A stretch of DNA of 29,964 bases from Rhabdothermincola sp036846205 (lineage in GTDB: Bacteria > Actinomycetota > Acidimicrobiia > Acidimicrobiales > Acidimicrobilacustridaceae), in contig NZ_DAIUCK010000032.1 of the NCBI RefSeq assembly GCF_036846205.1, positions 1 to 29,964 of the forward strand, written 5' to 3'. Shown one piece after another: positions 1-7,842 of this stretch. The translations under genes were made by a program, and so were the position numbers. Each line of letters begins with the position of its first letter. Within the stretch, counting starts at the first letter, position 1. The notes beneath the pieces were generated by a model. It was not told where the DNA came from, did not search any database, and was given only the letters and a program-made list of their open reading frames with translations.

Positions 1-242
1 CCGCGGAGCCGTCCGGCTGGGCCGCCCCGGGTGAGCCGGTGCCCGAGGCATCCGAGAAATCCGAGGCATCCGAGGCACCCGAGGCGCCCGCTGCGCCGGC
101 GTCACCCGGCGAGGGCCCGCAGCCCGGCGTGTCCGGCCCCCAGTGGGATGCCCAGCGCAACGCCTACGTGCAGTGGGATCCCGACGGCCAGCGCTGGCTG
201 ACCTACGACGACGCCGCCGGGGAGTGGAAGCCCCTGGCCTGA
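1..242 (+). CDS. C-terminal part of a hypothetical protein, cut by the left edge
   Basis: The reading frame is open from the first bases of the window (frame starting at base 3) to the TGA at 240-242, so the true start probably lies outside. A GTG at 39 is only an internal candidate start. The visible part begins with a low-complexity Glu/Ala/Ser/Pro linker (a short EASE-type repeat) and ends in an aromatic motif with spaced Trp and Tyr residues (WDPDGQRWLTYD, then GEWKPL at the C-terminus). This looks like a small beta-rich WW-like tail of the kind seen at the ends of actinobacterial membrane or regulatory proteins, but I cannot name a family. It converges on recO with an 18-bp gap. Function unknown. 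Confidence 0.6.
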   Translation, partial: AEPSGWAAPGEPVPEASEKSEASEAPEAPAAPASPGEGPQPGVSGPQWDAQRNAYVQWDPDGQRWLTYDDAAGEWKPLA

Positions 243-260
243 CCCGTCCCGCCCGGAGGT

Positions 261-977
261 TCAGGCCCGGTCGAGCAGCGTGATCGAGCGCAGGTGGCGT
301 TCAAGATGATGCTCGAGCGCCCGGGTGGCGAGGTGGTGGATCTCGTACGTGGCCGCCGACGGTGCGGCGGCGAGCGCCGCGCCGAGCTGCCCGCCGAGCA
401 CCTGCTTGAGCAGCGCCACCGCTTCCGCTGACACGGCTCGGCCCCGCCGGCACCCCTGGCAGAGCAGCCCGCCCTCGCCCAGGTCGAACGCCACCAGCGG
501 GCCCTCGGAACCGCAGTTCGCGCAGTGCTCCACCACCGGCCGGTACCCCTCGAGGGCCAACGCCTTCAGGAAGAACGCCGGCACCACCAGGGGGGGGTCC
601 TGCGCGGCCAGCGACCGCAGCGCGCCGAGCAGCATCTGGTACAGCTGCGGGTTCGGCTCTCCCTCCTGGGCGAGCTGGTCGACCGCCTCCAGCATCGCCG
701 AGGCCTTGGCGATGCGATCCAGATCGTCACGGATCGACCGGAAGTGGTCGATGGACTCCGCCTGGGTGACAATGTCGAGCTCCCGCCCCTGGTAGAGCTG
801 CATCGCCACGTGGCTGGTGGGTTCCAGCCGGGCCCCGAACTTGCTCCTGGTCTTGCGGACCCCCTTGGCCACCGCGCGCACCTTGCCCCGACCCCGGGTC
901 ATGAGCACGACGATGCGGTCGGCCTCGCCCAGCTTGTAGGTGCGCAGCACCACCGCGGTGTCGCGGTAGAGGTTCAC
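261..977 (-). CDS. recO: DNA repair protein RecO
   Basis: RecO is the recombination mediator of the RecFOR pathway; it anneals ssDNA and helps RecR load RecA onto SSB-coated DNA. The 238-residue length is typical. The N-terminus (YRDTAVVLRTYKLGEADRIV) is the standard OB-fold start, with a basic stretch around residues 30-50. A CxxC...CxxC zinc site is visible at C152, C155, C173 and C176, as in many RecO proteins. The ATG at 977 overlaps the uppS stop as ATGA (974-977), so the two genes should be translationally coupled and cotranscribed in the order uppS-recO. Nothing is missing or truncated. The assignment is firm. Confidence 0.95.
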   Translation of the reverse strand: MNLYRDTAVVLRTYKLGEADRIVVLMTRGRGKVRAVAKGVRKTRSKFGARLEPTSHVAMQLYQGRELDIVTQAESIDHFRSIRDDLDRIAKASAMLEAVDQLAQEGEPNPQLYQMLLGALRSLAAQDPPLVVPAFFLKALALEGYRPVVEHCANCGSEGPLVAFDLGEGGLLCQGCRRGRAVSAEAVALLKQVLGGQLGAALAAAPSAATYEIHHLATRALEHHLERHLRSITLLDRA

Positions 978-1753
978 CTCCCCGCCTCGATGCCCCCGAA
1001 GCGGCGCTCCCGCCGCTGGTACTCACGCACCGCGTCGAAGAGGTGCTCGCGGCGGAAGTCCGGCCACAGCACGTCGGTGAACACCAGCTCGCTGTAGGCG
1101 ATCTCCCACAGCAGATAGTTCGAGATGCGGTACTCCCCGGAGGTGCGGATCATGAGGTCCGGATCGGGCATCTCCGGGTCGTAGAGGTGGCGGCGGATCG
1201 TGCGCTCGTCGACCTTCTCGGGGGCAACACCCTCGGCCACGATCGCCCGCACCGCATCGACGATCTCCGCCCGACCGCCGTAGTTGAACGCGATCGTGAA
1301 CGTCATGGTGCGGTTGTGCCGGGTGAGTTCGATGGCTTCGTCCATGCGCCGGATCAGCCGGCGGGGCACCCGCCAGTCACGCCGACCCACGAACCGCATG
1401 CGCACCCCGCGCTCGTGCATCTCGTCCCGGCGACGCACGAGGAGCGACTCGTTGAACTTCATGAGGTAGCGCACCTCGTCGGCGGGACGCTTCCAGTTCT
1501 CGGTGGAGAAGGCATAGACGGTGAGCCAGCCGATGCCCAGCTCCAGCGCGCCCTCGACCGTGTCGAACAGGGCCTCCTCGCCAGCAGCGTGCCCTTCGGT
1601 GCGCTTGAGGCCCCGACGCTGCGCCCACCGGCCGTTCCCGTCCATCACGATGGCGACGTGCGCCGGAACGGCGCGTGCGTCGATACCGGGAACGTCCACG
1701 CGGGCACGATACCCCCCGCCCTCCACCGGTCCCGGCATGCCGCGCCGGGTCAC
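974..1753 (-). CDS. uppS: Isoprenyl transferase (undecaprenyl/polyprenyl diphosphate synthase)
   Basis: This is a cis-prenyltransferase that condenses isopentenyl diphosphate units to make the C50-C55 lipid carrier for peptidoglycan and surface glycans. The hallmark HVAIVMDGNGRWA with catalytic Asp (D38 from this start) is present, as are FSTENW, FNYGGRAEIVDA and the C-terminal RTSGEYRISNYLLWEIAYSE, whose Arg/Ser/Glu residues bind the diphosphate. The start is uncertain: GTG 1753, ATG 1738 and GTG 1699 are all in frame and none has a clear Shine-Dalgarno. GTG 1699 would remove only a variable leader and leave 71 bp to dinG. It is divergent from dinG and overlaps recO by 4 bp. The carrier lipid it makes would also serve the surface-glycan genes at 22-30 kb. 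Confidence 0.94.
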   Translation of the reverse strand: MTRRGMPGPVEGGGYRARVDVPGIDARAVPAHVAIVMDGNGRWAQRRGLKRTEGHAAGEEALFDTVEGALELGIGWLTVYAFSTENWKRPADEVRYLMKFNESLLVRRRDEMHERGVRMRFVGRRDWRVPRRLIRRMDEAIELTRHNRTMTFTIAFNYGGRAEIVDAVRAIVAEGVAPEKVDERTIRRHLYDPEMPDPDLMIRTSGEYRISNYLLWEIAYSELVFTDVLWPDFRREHLFDAVREYQRRERRFGGIEAGR

Positions 1754-1770
1754 CGCGCGAGGATCAGGAG

Positions 1771-3684
1771 GTGCCGCGGACCATCGACGACGTGCTGCAC
1801 CGCGTCACCGCCGCGCTGCCCGGGAGCGAGCGCCGCCCGGGCCAGCTGGGGATGGCTCGGGCGGTCGCGGGCGCGCTCGACGCCGAGCGGCACCTGATCG
1901 TGCAAGCCGGCACCGGCACCGGCAAGTCGCTCGCCTACCTGGTCCCGGCCATCGAGAGCGGTCGGCGGGTGGTGATCGCCACGGCCACGAAGGCGCTGCA
2001 GGACCAGCTCGCCGGCAAGGACCTGCCGTTCCTGGCCGAGCACCTCGAGCGTCCCTTCTCGTTCGCGATCCTGAAGGGGCGGGCCAACTACCTGTGCCGG
2101 CAACGCCTGGCCGAGGCGACCCGCGAGCCCGAATCCCGCGGACGCCAGCAGGCCCTCGACGGCTTCGACGCCGACCAGGCGCTCCCGCCCGGCGAGGTGG
2201 CTCGCCTTGCGGCCTGGGCGGAGGAGACGCCCACGGGCGATCGGGCTGATCTGGACTGGGAGCCCGCGCCGAGGGTGTGGGCCGCGCTGAGCGTCGGCCC
2301 CCGCGAGTGCCCCGGTGCCCGCCGCTGCCCGCAAGGCGAGCGCTGCTTCGCCGAGCGGGCCCGAGCCGCGGCTGCCGCGGCCGACGTGGTGGTGGTGAAC
2401 ACCCACCTCTACGGGCTGCACCTGGCCAGCGGCGGTGGGGTGCTGCCCGACCATGAGATCGTGGTGATCGACGAGGCGCACCAGCTCGAGGACACCATCT
2501 CCGCCACCTCGGGGCTGGAGCTGACCGCAGGGCGGTTCACCGCCCTGGCCCGGGCGGTGCGGGCCATCGTCGATGACGAGCAGCTCGTCGCGGATCTCGA
2601 GGGGTCCGGCGACCGGCTCCGCACCGCGCTCGCCGAGCACACCGGACGGCGCCTGAGGGGCCCGCTCGACCCGGGGTTGTCCGACGCGCTGACCCTGGCC
2701 CGTACCCGGGTCGAGCGGGTGATCGAGGCCCTCCGAGCGATCGACGTCGACCGGTCCATCGACGTGGCTGCTCGCAAGCAGCGGGCCCTCACGGCCGCCG
2801 GATCGCTGGCCGACGACCTGGCCGGCGCGCTCGCCGTCCCACCGAGCGACGTCGCCTGGGTCGAGGGCGACGAGCGCGCCGTGGCACTCAAGGTCGCACC
2901 TGTCGACGTGGGTGACGTGCTGCGGGCCAGCCTGTGGCCTCGCACCACCGTGGTGCTCACCAGCGCCACCATCCCCGTCGGTCTGCCGGCGCGGATCGGG
3001 CTGGACCCCGGCACCTACGACGAGCTCGATGTGGGCAGCCCCTTCGACTACGAGGAGCAGGCCCTGCTGTACTGTGCCGCGGGGCTCCCCGACCCCCGCT
3101 CGGAGGCGTTCGACGCCGCGGCCCACGAGGAGCTGGCGGCGCTCATCGAGGCCGCGGGGGGACGCACCCTCGCGCTGTTCACCAGCTACCGGGCCATGCA
3201 CGCCGCGCTGGACGCCCTGCGGCCGCGCATCGCCCATCCGCTGCTCGTGCAGGACGAGCTCCCCAAGCCCCTGCTGATCGAGCGGTTCGCCACCGATCCG
3301 GCCACCTGCCTGTTCGCCACCATGGGGTTCTGGCAGGGCATCGACGTACCCGGACCGTCGCTCAACCTGGTCACGATCGACCGCATCCCGTTCCCCCGCC
3401 CCGACGAGCCACTCCTGCAGGCGCGGCGGGAACGGGCGCGGGGGGACGCCTTCCGAGTCGTCGACCTGCCACGGGCGATCACCCTGCTCGCCCAGGGTGC
3501 GGGGAGGCTGATCCGGTCGCGCCGCGATCGGGGGGTGGTGGCGGTGCTCGACCCGCGTCTGGCCACCAACCAGCGCTACCGGTGGGACATCATCCGCGCA
3601 CTGCCCCCGATGCGGCGAACCCGCGATCGAGCGGAGGCGGAGCGCTTCCTCCGAGCGCTCGACACGCCCGGCGACCGGCGGTGA
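1771..3684 (+). CDS. dinG: ATP-dependent DNA helicase, DinG/XPD-like, Fe-S type
   Basis: This is a superfamily 2 5'-3' helicase of the DinG/YoaA (XPD-like) group, acting on replication-blocking structures. From GTG 1771 (637 aa) the Walker A loop GTGTGKS is at about 47-53 and the DEAH box (VVVIDEAH) at 234-237. Four cysteines, C109, C180, C186 and C192, sit between them where DinG/XPD proteins hold a 4Fe-4S cluster. The C-terminal helicase half shows GFWQGIDVPG, RIPFPRPDEP and the motif VI-like GAGRLIRS. A longer in-frame start at 1675 would run into uppS. GTG 1771 is preferred because family similarity begins there and a GAGGA lies 8 nt upstream. It converges on the small gene at 3710. Confidence 0.9.
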   Translation: MPRTIDDVLHRVTAALPGSERRPGQLGMARAVAGALDAERHLIVQAGTGTGKSLAYLVPAIESGRRVVIATATKALQDQLAGKDLPFLAEHLERPFSFAILKGRANYLCRQRLAEATREPESRGRQQALDGFDADQALPPGEVARLAAWAEETPTGDRADLDWEPAPRVWAALSVGPRECPGARRCPQGERCFAERARAAAAAADVVVVNTHLYGLHLASGGGVLPDHEIVVIDEAHQLEDTISATSGLELTAGRFTALARAVRAIVDDEQLVADLEGSGDRLRTALAEHTGRRLRGPLDPGLSDALTLARTRVERVIEALRAIDVDRSIDVAARKQRALTAAGSLADDLAGALAVPPSDVAWVEGDERAVALKVAPVDVGDVLRASLWPRTTVVLTSATIPVGLPARIGLDPGTYDELDVGSPFDYEEQALLYCAAGLPDPRSEAFDAAAHEELAALIEAAGGRTLALFTSYRAMHAALDALRPRIAHPLLVQDELPKPLLIERFATDPATCLFATMGFWQGIDVPGPSLNLVTIDRIPFPRPDEPLLQARRERARGDAFRVVDLPRAITLLAQGAGRLIRSRRDRGVVAVLDPRLATNQRYRWDIIRALPPMRRTRDRAEAERFLRALDTPGDRR

Positions 3685-3709
3685 CCGGTTGTGAAGTCCG
3701 CCGCGTGGT

Positions 3710-3937
3710 TCAGGTGCGGCTGCGGCGGCGACGTTGAGCGTCGATGCGCCGCGCGTCCTTCACCACCTCGTTCCAGCGAGGATGGCCACCCCCGTCAGGG
3801 GGGTTCGCGGACATGTCGGCGGCGAGGGCCTCGAGCAGCCCCGAGAGGCTGACTCCCGACTCCTCGGCCACCCGATGCCAGGTGTCGTGGCTGTCTGCAG
3901 TCAGATAAGCGTGAATGGCGCGGCGTTCGTCAGGCAT
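3710..3937 (-). CDS. Small ribbon-helix-helix-like protein (putative DNA-binding)
   Basis: A 75-residue protein. Residues 5-42 fit a short beta strand followed by two helices (RAIHAYLTADSHDTWHRVAE, then GVSLSGLLEALAADM), the layout of MetJ/Arc/CopG-type ribbon-helix-helix proteins. The C-terminus is strongly basic (DAQRRRRSRT). Similar short proteins are common in actinobacteria, mostly unnamed. No Shine-Dalgarno is visible. A TAGCTT box at 3950-3945 lies 7 nt before the ATG, suggesting a leaderless mRNA. ACTGCAG occurs twice with 10-bp spacing just upstream (3961-3977) and could be an operator. There is no toxin-like partner next to it, so an antitoxin role is not supported. The fold call is by eye. 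Confidence 0.6.
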   Translation of the reverse strand: MPDERRAIHAYLTADSHDTWHRVAEESGVSLSGLLEALAADMSANPPDGGGHPRWNEVVKDARRIDAQRRRRSRT

Positions 3938-3944
3938 GAGTCCG

Positions 3945-3950
3945 AAGCTA
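3945..3950 (-). promoter_or_regulatory. Candidate -10 box of a leaderless promoter
   Basis: TAGCTT on the minus strand ends 7 nt before the ATG at 3937, with no ribosome-binding site between. No convincing -35 hexamer is seen. It matches the TAGCNT spacing found before several other genes in this window. Confidence 0.45.
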
Positions 3951-3960
3951 GAGGTTCGTC

Positions 3961-3977
3961 ACTGCAGATGACTGCAG
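3961..3977. repeat. Direct repeat ACTGCAG x2, possible operator
   Basis: ACTGCAG at 3961-3967 and again at 3971-3977, exactly 10 bp apart and so on the same DNA face. Each copy contains the palindrome CTGCAG. The site lies 24-40 bp upstream of the RHH-like gene start, overlapping where a -35 element would be. A further CTGCAGTCA occurs inside the gene (3895-3903). Ribbon-helix-helix proteins often bind such short spaced repeats. The operator role is an inference. Confidence 0.35.
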
Positions 3978-4047
3978 GAAGTCTTGCGATTTCGCGTCAA
4001 ACTAGCTCGATTCTGCCCTCCGGTGTCGAATCGGCGCCGGTGGCCGG

Positions 4048-4887
4048 TCAGAACCCCAGCCGGTCGAGGGCCCGGTCACGGCGCTGCCAGTCCTTCTCGA
4101 CCTTCACGAACAGCTCCAGGTAGGCCCCCGGGGGGAGCTGCTTGCGCACCTCGGTGCCCACCTTCTTGAGCACGGACCCGCCCCGGCCGATCACGATGCC
4201 CTTCTGGGAGTCGCGCTCGACCAGGATCTCCACCCGGATCCGGGGCCACTCCCACTCGACCACCCGGGTGGCGATCGAGTGCGGGAGCTCGTCGTGGGTG
4301 GCCGCCAGCAACTGTTCGCGGACCAGCTCGGCCACCCAGAACGCCTCCGGCACGTCAGTGACCATGCCATCGGGGTAGTACTGGGGCCCCTCCGGCAGGC
4401 GCTCCACCAGATGGTCGACGAGCGCGTCGACCCCGACACCCGTGCGCGCCGACACCGGGAAGTACTCAGACAGGTCGAGCTGCTCCGCGGCCCGGGCCAG
4501 CTGCGCGATCACCTGGTCGGGGCTGGCGACGTCGATCTTGTTCACCACCACGACCGCGTCCGCCGGGGCCCGTGCGGCGATGAACCGGTCGCCCGGTCCG
4601 ATCGTCGCCGTGGCGTCGACCACCAGGCACACCACGTCGACGTCGCCGATCGCGGCGGTGGCCGTGAGGTTGAGCCGCTCGCCGAGCGGGGTGCGCGGCT
4701 TGTGGATGCCGGGAGTGTCGACGAACACGATCTGCGCGCCGGGCCGGTTGAGCACCCCGCGCACCTGGGTGCGAGTGGTCTGCGGCTTGTCGGACACGAT
4801 CGACACCTTGGTGCCGAGCATCCGGTTGAGCAGCGTGGACTTGCCGACATTCGGCCGGCCCACCAGGGTCACGAACCCTGATCTCAC
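4048..4887 (-). CDS. era: GTPase Era
   Basis: Era is an essential GTPase that binds the 3' end of 16S rRNA and aids 30S assembly. From GTG 4887 (279 aa): G1 loop GRPNVGKS at 10-17, DTPG (G3) at 57-60, NKID (G4) at 116-119, SAR (G5) at 146-148, and a C-terminal KH domain with the GxxG loop in GIVIGRGGSVLKK (about 230-242). The frame is open further upstream to 5004, but that part is Arg/Ala/Gly-rich shadow inside the upstream gene. GTG 4887 forms a GTGA overlap with the stop of the CorC-like gene and gives the normal Era N-terminus. It is the last gene of the phoH-ybeY-corC-era run, an order in which era and ybeY both serve ribosome maturation. Confidence 0.95.
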   Translation of the reverse strand: MRSGFVTLVGRPNVGKSTLLNRMLGTKVSIVSDKPQTTRTQVRGVLNRPGAQIVFVDTPGIHKPRTPLGERLNLTATAAIGDVDVVCLVVDATATIGPGDRFIAARAPADAVVVVNKIDVASPDQVIAQLARAAEQLDLSEYFPVSARTGVGVDALVDHLVERLPEGPQYYPDGMVTDVPEAFWVAELVREQLLAATHDELPHSIATRVVEWEWPRIRVEILVERDSQKGIVIGRGGSVLKKVGTEVRKQLPPGAYLELFVKVEKDWQRRDRALDRLGF

Positions 4888-6185
4888 GTCTCGGCCCGCT
4901 CGGTCGGCTCGACAGCGGCCGGAATGGGCTCGATGCGCACCCGCCCGATGCGCCGTCCCTGCACCCGCTCGGCCCGCAAGGTGAACCCGTCGGCCTGCGC
5001 GCACTCGCCGTTCACCGGGATGTGACCCAACAGGTGCAGCAGCAGCCCACCGATGGAGTCCCAGTCGCCCTCGGGCAGGTCCGCATGCAGGAGGTCGTTG
5101 ACCTCGTCGACCGCCATGCGCGCGTTCACCCGCACCCCGCCGGACGCGAGAGGCTCGATCATGGGCTCCTCCCGGTCGAACTCGTCGACGATCTCGCCCA
5201 CCAGCTCCTCGATGAGGTCCTCCAAGGTCACCAGCCCCGCGGTGCCGCCGTACTCATCGACCACGATCGCCATGTGGTACTGCTCGGCCTGCATCTCCGC
5301 GAGCAGCTCGGCGATGCGCTTGGTCTCGGGCACGAAGTGCGCGGGTCTCACCAGCGAGCCGACCTCGCGGTCAGCCTGCCCGTCGCGATCGGCGCGCATG
5401 AGGTCCTTGGCGTAGACGATGCCCACGATGTCGTCGATGGATTCCTGGAAGACCGGCAGGCGGCTGTAGCCGTTGAGCAGCACCACCTCCATCACGTCCG
5501 GGACCCGCAGCTCCGCCGGCACGGCCACCATGTCGGGCCGGGGCACCATCACCTCCCGCACGATGGTGTCGCCGAACTCGATGATCTGCTCGATGAGCTG
5601 GCGCTCTTCGGCCTCGATCACCTCCTCCTCGACGGCCGCGTCGGCCATCGCGAGCAGCTCCTCGGTCGACACGAACGGGCCCTCCTTGAGCCCCTTGCCG
5701 GGCAGGATCACGTTCGTCAGTCCGATCAGCGCTCGCGACAGGACCCTGAGCGGCCAGAACGCGACCAGCGCCGAAATCGGACGGGCCGAGAGCAGCGCGG
5801 CCCGCTCCGGATGCTGGATGGCCCACGTCTTGGGCGCGGCCTCGGCGAGGACGAACACCACCACGACGTTGAAGAACATGGCGACGGCCACCCCGACTGG
5901 TCCGAACAGGCGATCGGCGACGATACCGGTCAGGGTGGCCTGGACGAGCTGGCAGACCAGCACCGCGAGGAGCACCGGGTTGAGGAACCGCTCGGGATGG
6001 CGCACCAGGGCAAGCAGGCGGTCAGCACCCGGACGACCCTCTTCGGCCAGGGCCTGGGCCTTGGATCGCGACATCCGGGTGAGCCCGGTCTCCGCCACGG
6101 CCAGCAACATCGAGATCAACAGCAGGACCACGATCGCGGCGATCATCGCCGTGTCAGCTCCGGTCAGCTCGACGGCCAGCGTCAT
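4884..6185 (-). CDS. CNNM/CorC-like transporter protein (DUF21 + CBS pair + CorC_HlyC domain)
   Basis: An integral-membrane protein of the CNNM/CorC (hemolysin C-like) family, linked to Mg2+ or Co2+ efflux or homeostasis. About 433 aa from ATG 6185. Residues about 10-180 hold the DUF21 transmembrane domain with hydrophobic spans and the AETGLTRMS motif. Two CBS motifs follow at about 210-330 (VMVPRPDMVAVP; QYHMAIVVDEYGGTAGLVT), with the acidic EELVGEIVDEFD and a C-terminal CorC_HlyC domain (DWDSIGGLLLHLLGHIP). ATG 6185 gives an ATGA overlap with ybeY; a GTG at 6194 would add only three residues. The gene name is left blank because several paralogues share this architecture. Its place between ybeY and era is a widely conserved arrangement. 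Confidence 0.9.
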   Translation of the reverse strand: MTLAVELTGADTAMIAAIVVLLLISMLLAVAETGLTRMSRSKAQALAEEGRPGADRLLALVRHPERFLNPVLLAVLVCQLVQATLTGIVADRLFGPVGVAVAMFFNVVVVFVLAEAAPKTWAIQHPERAALLSARPISALVAFWPLRVLSRALIGLTNVILPGKGLKEGPFVSTEELLAMADAAVEEEVIEAEERQLIEQIIEFGDTIVREVMVPRPDMVAVPAELRVPDVMEVVLLNGYSRLPVFQESIDDIVGIVYAKDLMRADRDGQADREVGSLVRPAHFVPETKRIAELLAEMQAEQYHMAIVVDEYGGTAGLVTLEDLIEELVGEIVDEFDREEPMIEPLASGGVRVNARMAVDEVNDLLHADLPEGDWDSIGGLLLHLLGHIPVNGECAQADGFTLRAERVQGRRIGRVRIEPIPAAVEPTERAET

Positions 6186-6718
6186 GGTCCCCACGGGTCG
6201 CGGCCGAGCCCGCCGTGAAACCGCTCCAGCAGCTCCCGCTCGCGAGCCTGCATGGTCTCGCGTTCCTCGTCGGCGGCGTGGTCGTATCCCAGTAGATGGA
6301 GGATGCCGTGGACCAGCAGGAGCGCGAGCTCGTCGTCCACGCTGCCGGCGTGCTCGGGCGCGTTCCGAGCGGCGACCGCGGGGCAGATGACCACGTCGCC
6401 GAGCATGAGCGGCACGTCATCGGGGCTCCGCTCCGGCCGCGAGGGGCCCTCCCCGCCCCCGTCGGGCGCCCGACCGGGCTCGAGCCGCGCCGCGTCGGCG
6501 AAGTCGATGGGGAAGGCCAGCACGTCGGTCGGACCGGAGGCCCCCATGAACTGCTGGTTGAGCTGCGCCATGGTGGTCTCGTCGACGACCAGCACCCACA
6601 GCGCGGCCTCGCCCCGCACGCCCTCCTCCGCCAGGACCCGCTCGGCGAGGGCGATCCAGCGAGAGGCGTCGATCGGCGGCTCGCCGCTGTGCTCACCACG
6701 CTCATCGGCGAGGAACAC
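6182..6718 (-). CDS. ybeY: Endoribonuclease YbeY (16S rRNA maturation factor)
   Basis: YbeY is a zinc-dependent RNase needed for 16S rRNA 3'-end maturation and 70S quality control. The metal motif HGILHLLGYDH gives H137, H141 and H147 in this 178-residue version. The preceding segment (GDVVICPAVAARNAPEHAG) and TDVLAFPIDF are typical. GTG 6718 is preferred: GAGGGG lies 9 nt upstream and the translation VTVFLADERGE aligns with the usual YbeY N-terminus. An ATG at 6784 is also possible; it would overlap phoH by 8 bp but adds 22 Pro/Arg/Gly-rich residues unlike the family. Between TDVLAFP and LGDVVI there is an unusually long acidic/Gly-Pro insert of about 30 residues. It is followed by the CorC-like gene through an ATGA overlap. 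Confidence 0.92.
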   Translation of the reverse strand: MFLADERGEHSGEPPIDASRWIALAERVLAEEGVRGEAALWVLVVDETTMAQLNQQFMGASGPTDVLAFPIDFADAARLEPGRAPDGGGEGPSRPERSPDDVPLMLGDVVICPAVAARNAPEHAGSVDDELALLLVHGILHLLGYDHAADEERETMQARERELLERFHGGLGRDPWGP

Positions 6719-6776
6719 CGTGACCGACCCCTCGTCCGGGCCCACCCGGCGAGGGGTCTGGCGACTCGGAGGCCCC

Positions 6777-7733
6777 TCAGCCATCGCCCCGGGGCCGGGC
6801 CGCGGCGTACGCGTTGACGATGTCCTGGACGATCCGGTGGCGGACCACGTCGCGGCTCGACAGGTGCACGAACGCCAGACCCTCGATCCCGCCCAACACC
6901 TCCTCCAACCCCGCGAGGCCGCTGCGACCGCCCTGCACGTCGACCTGGGTCACGTCACCGGTGATGACCGCCTTCGAGCCGAAGCCGATGCGGGTCAGGA
7001 ACATCTTCATCTGCTCGGGGGTGGTGTTCTGGGCCTCGTCGAGGATGATGAAGCTGTCGTTGAGGGTGCGGCCCCGCATGAAGGCGAGCGGAGCCACCTC
7101 GACCGTGCCCCGCTCGAGCAGCCGCTGGGCCCCTTCCGGCTCGACCATGTCGTAGAGCGCGTCGTAGAGCGGGCGGAGGTACGGGTCGACCTTCGCCATG
7201 AGATCGCCGGGGAGGAAACCCAGGCGCTCACCGGCCTCGACGGCGGGGCGGGTGAGGATGATCCGGTCGACCTGCTTGGTCTGGAGGGCCTGGACCGCCA
7301 TGGCCACCGCCAGCCAGCTCTTGCCGGTGCCCGCGGGGCCGATGGCGAAGGTCACGATGTTGGCGCGGATGGCGTCGATGTAGCGGCGCTGACCGCTGGT
7401 CTTGGGTCGCACGCTGCGCCCCCGGGCCGAGCGAAGGACTTCCGCGGCCAGCACCTCCGAGGGGCGCTCGTCCGCCTTCACCATGTCGATGCTGCGCAGA
7501 ACCCCGGCGGGCTCGAGCACGTGGCCCTGTTGGAGCAGCACGACGAGCTCTTCGAAGAGCCGGCCCACCTGCTCGGCGTGCTCGCCGTCGACGGTGATCT
7601 CGTTGCCCCGCACGTGCACGGTGGCACCAGGGAAAGCGGTCTCGACGAGTCGCAGCAGCTCGTCCCGGGTGCCCAGCAGACCGACCATGAGGTGGTTGCC
7701 GGGGACGTTGATCTTGACCTGCGTGTCTGCCAT
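6777..7733 (-). CDS. phoH: PhoH family protein (PhoH-like P-loop ATPase)
   Basis: A cytoplasmic P-loop protein of the PhoH family, similar to superfamily I helicase cores, commonly found upstream of ybeY and linked to RNA metabolism. The N-terminal region of about 110 residues resembles a KH-like domain (VKINVPGNHLMVGLLGTRDE). Then come Walker A GPAGTGKS (about 132-139), TRPAVEAGERLGFLPGDL, Walker B IILDEAQNTTPEQMKM and TGDVTQVDV. ATG 7733 is chosen over ATG 7742 because a weak GGATGG precedes it and a TACGCT box (7750-7745) would make a transcript starting too late for the first ATG. It heads the minus-strand operon and is divergent from the gene at 7843. Confidence 0.92.
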   Translation of the reverse strand: MADTQVKINVPGNHLMVGLLGTRDELLRLVETAFPGATVHVRGNEITVDGEHAEQVGRLFEELVVLLQQGHVLEPAGVLRSIDMVKADERPSEVLAAEVLRSARGRSVRPKTSGQRRYIDAIRANIVTFAIGPAGTGKSWLAVAMAVQALQTKQVDRIILTRPAVEAGERLGFLPGDLMAKVDPYLRPLYDALYDMVEPEGAQRLLERGTVEVAPLAFMRGRTLNDSFIILDEAQNTTPEQMKMFLTRIGFGSKAVITGDVTQVDVQGGRSGLAGLEEVLGGIEGLAFVHLSSRDVVRHRIVQDIVNAYAAARPRGDG

Positions 7734-7827
7734 GTGCGCCATCCAGCGTACGGCCAGTCAGCCCCCGCTGCCGCACCCCGCCGCCGTCGAGGTGCCTGCC
7801 CAGGCCGAAGCCCAGCGGCAGCTTCGC

Positions 7828-7833
7828 TAGCCT
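7828..7833 (+). promoter_or_regulatory. Candidate -10 box of a leaderless promoter
   Basis: TAGCCT followed by 9 nt (gccgcaccc) and the GTG at 7843, with no Shine-Dalgarno. It fits the TAGCNT pattern seen before other genes here. Confidence 0.4.
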
Positions 7834-7842
7834 GCCGCACCC

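Noticed and set aside
43..110. Short repeat of GAGGCATCCGAG-type units at the left edge
   Set aside because: It encodes the low-complexity linker of the cut-off protein, so it is a coding repeat and not a separate element.
1750..3237. Long minus-strand open frame opposite dinG
   Set aside because: In GC-rich genes the opposite strand often stays open. The translation is Arg/Gly/Pro-rich without domains, and dinG has clear helicase motifs on the other strand.
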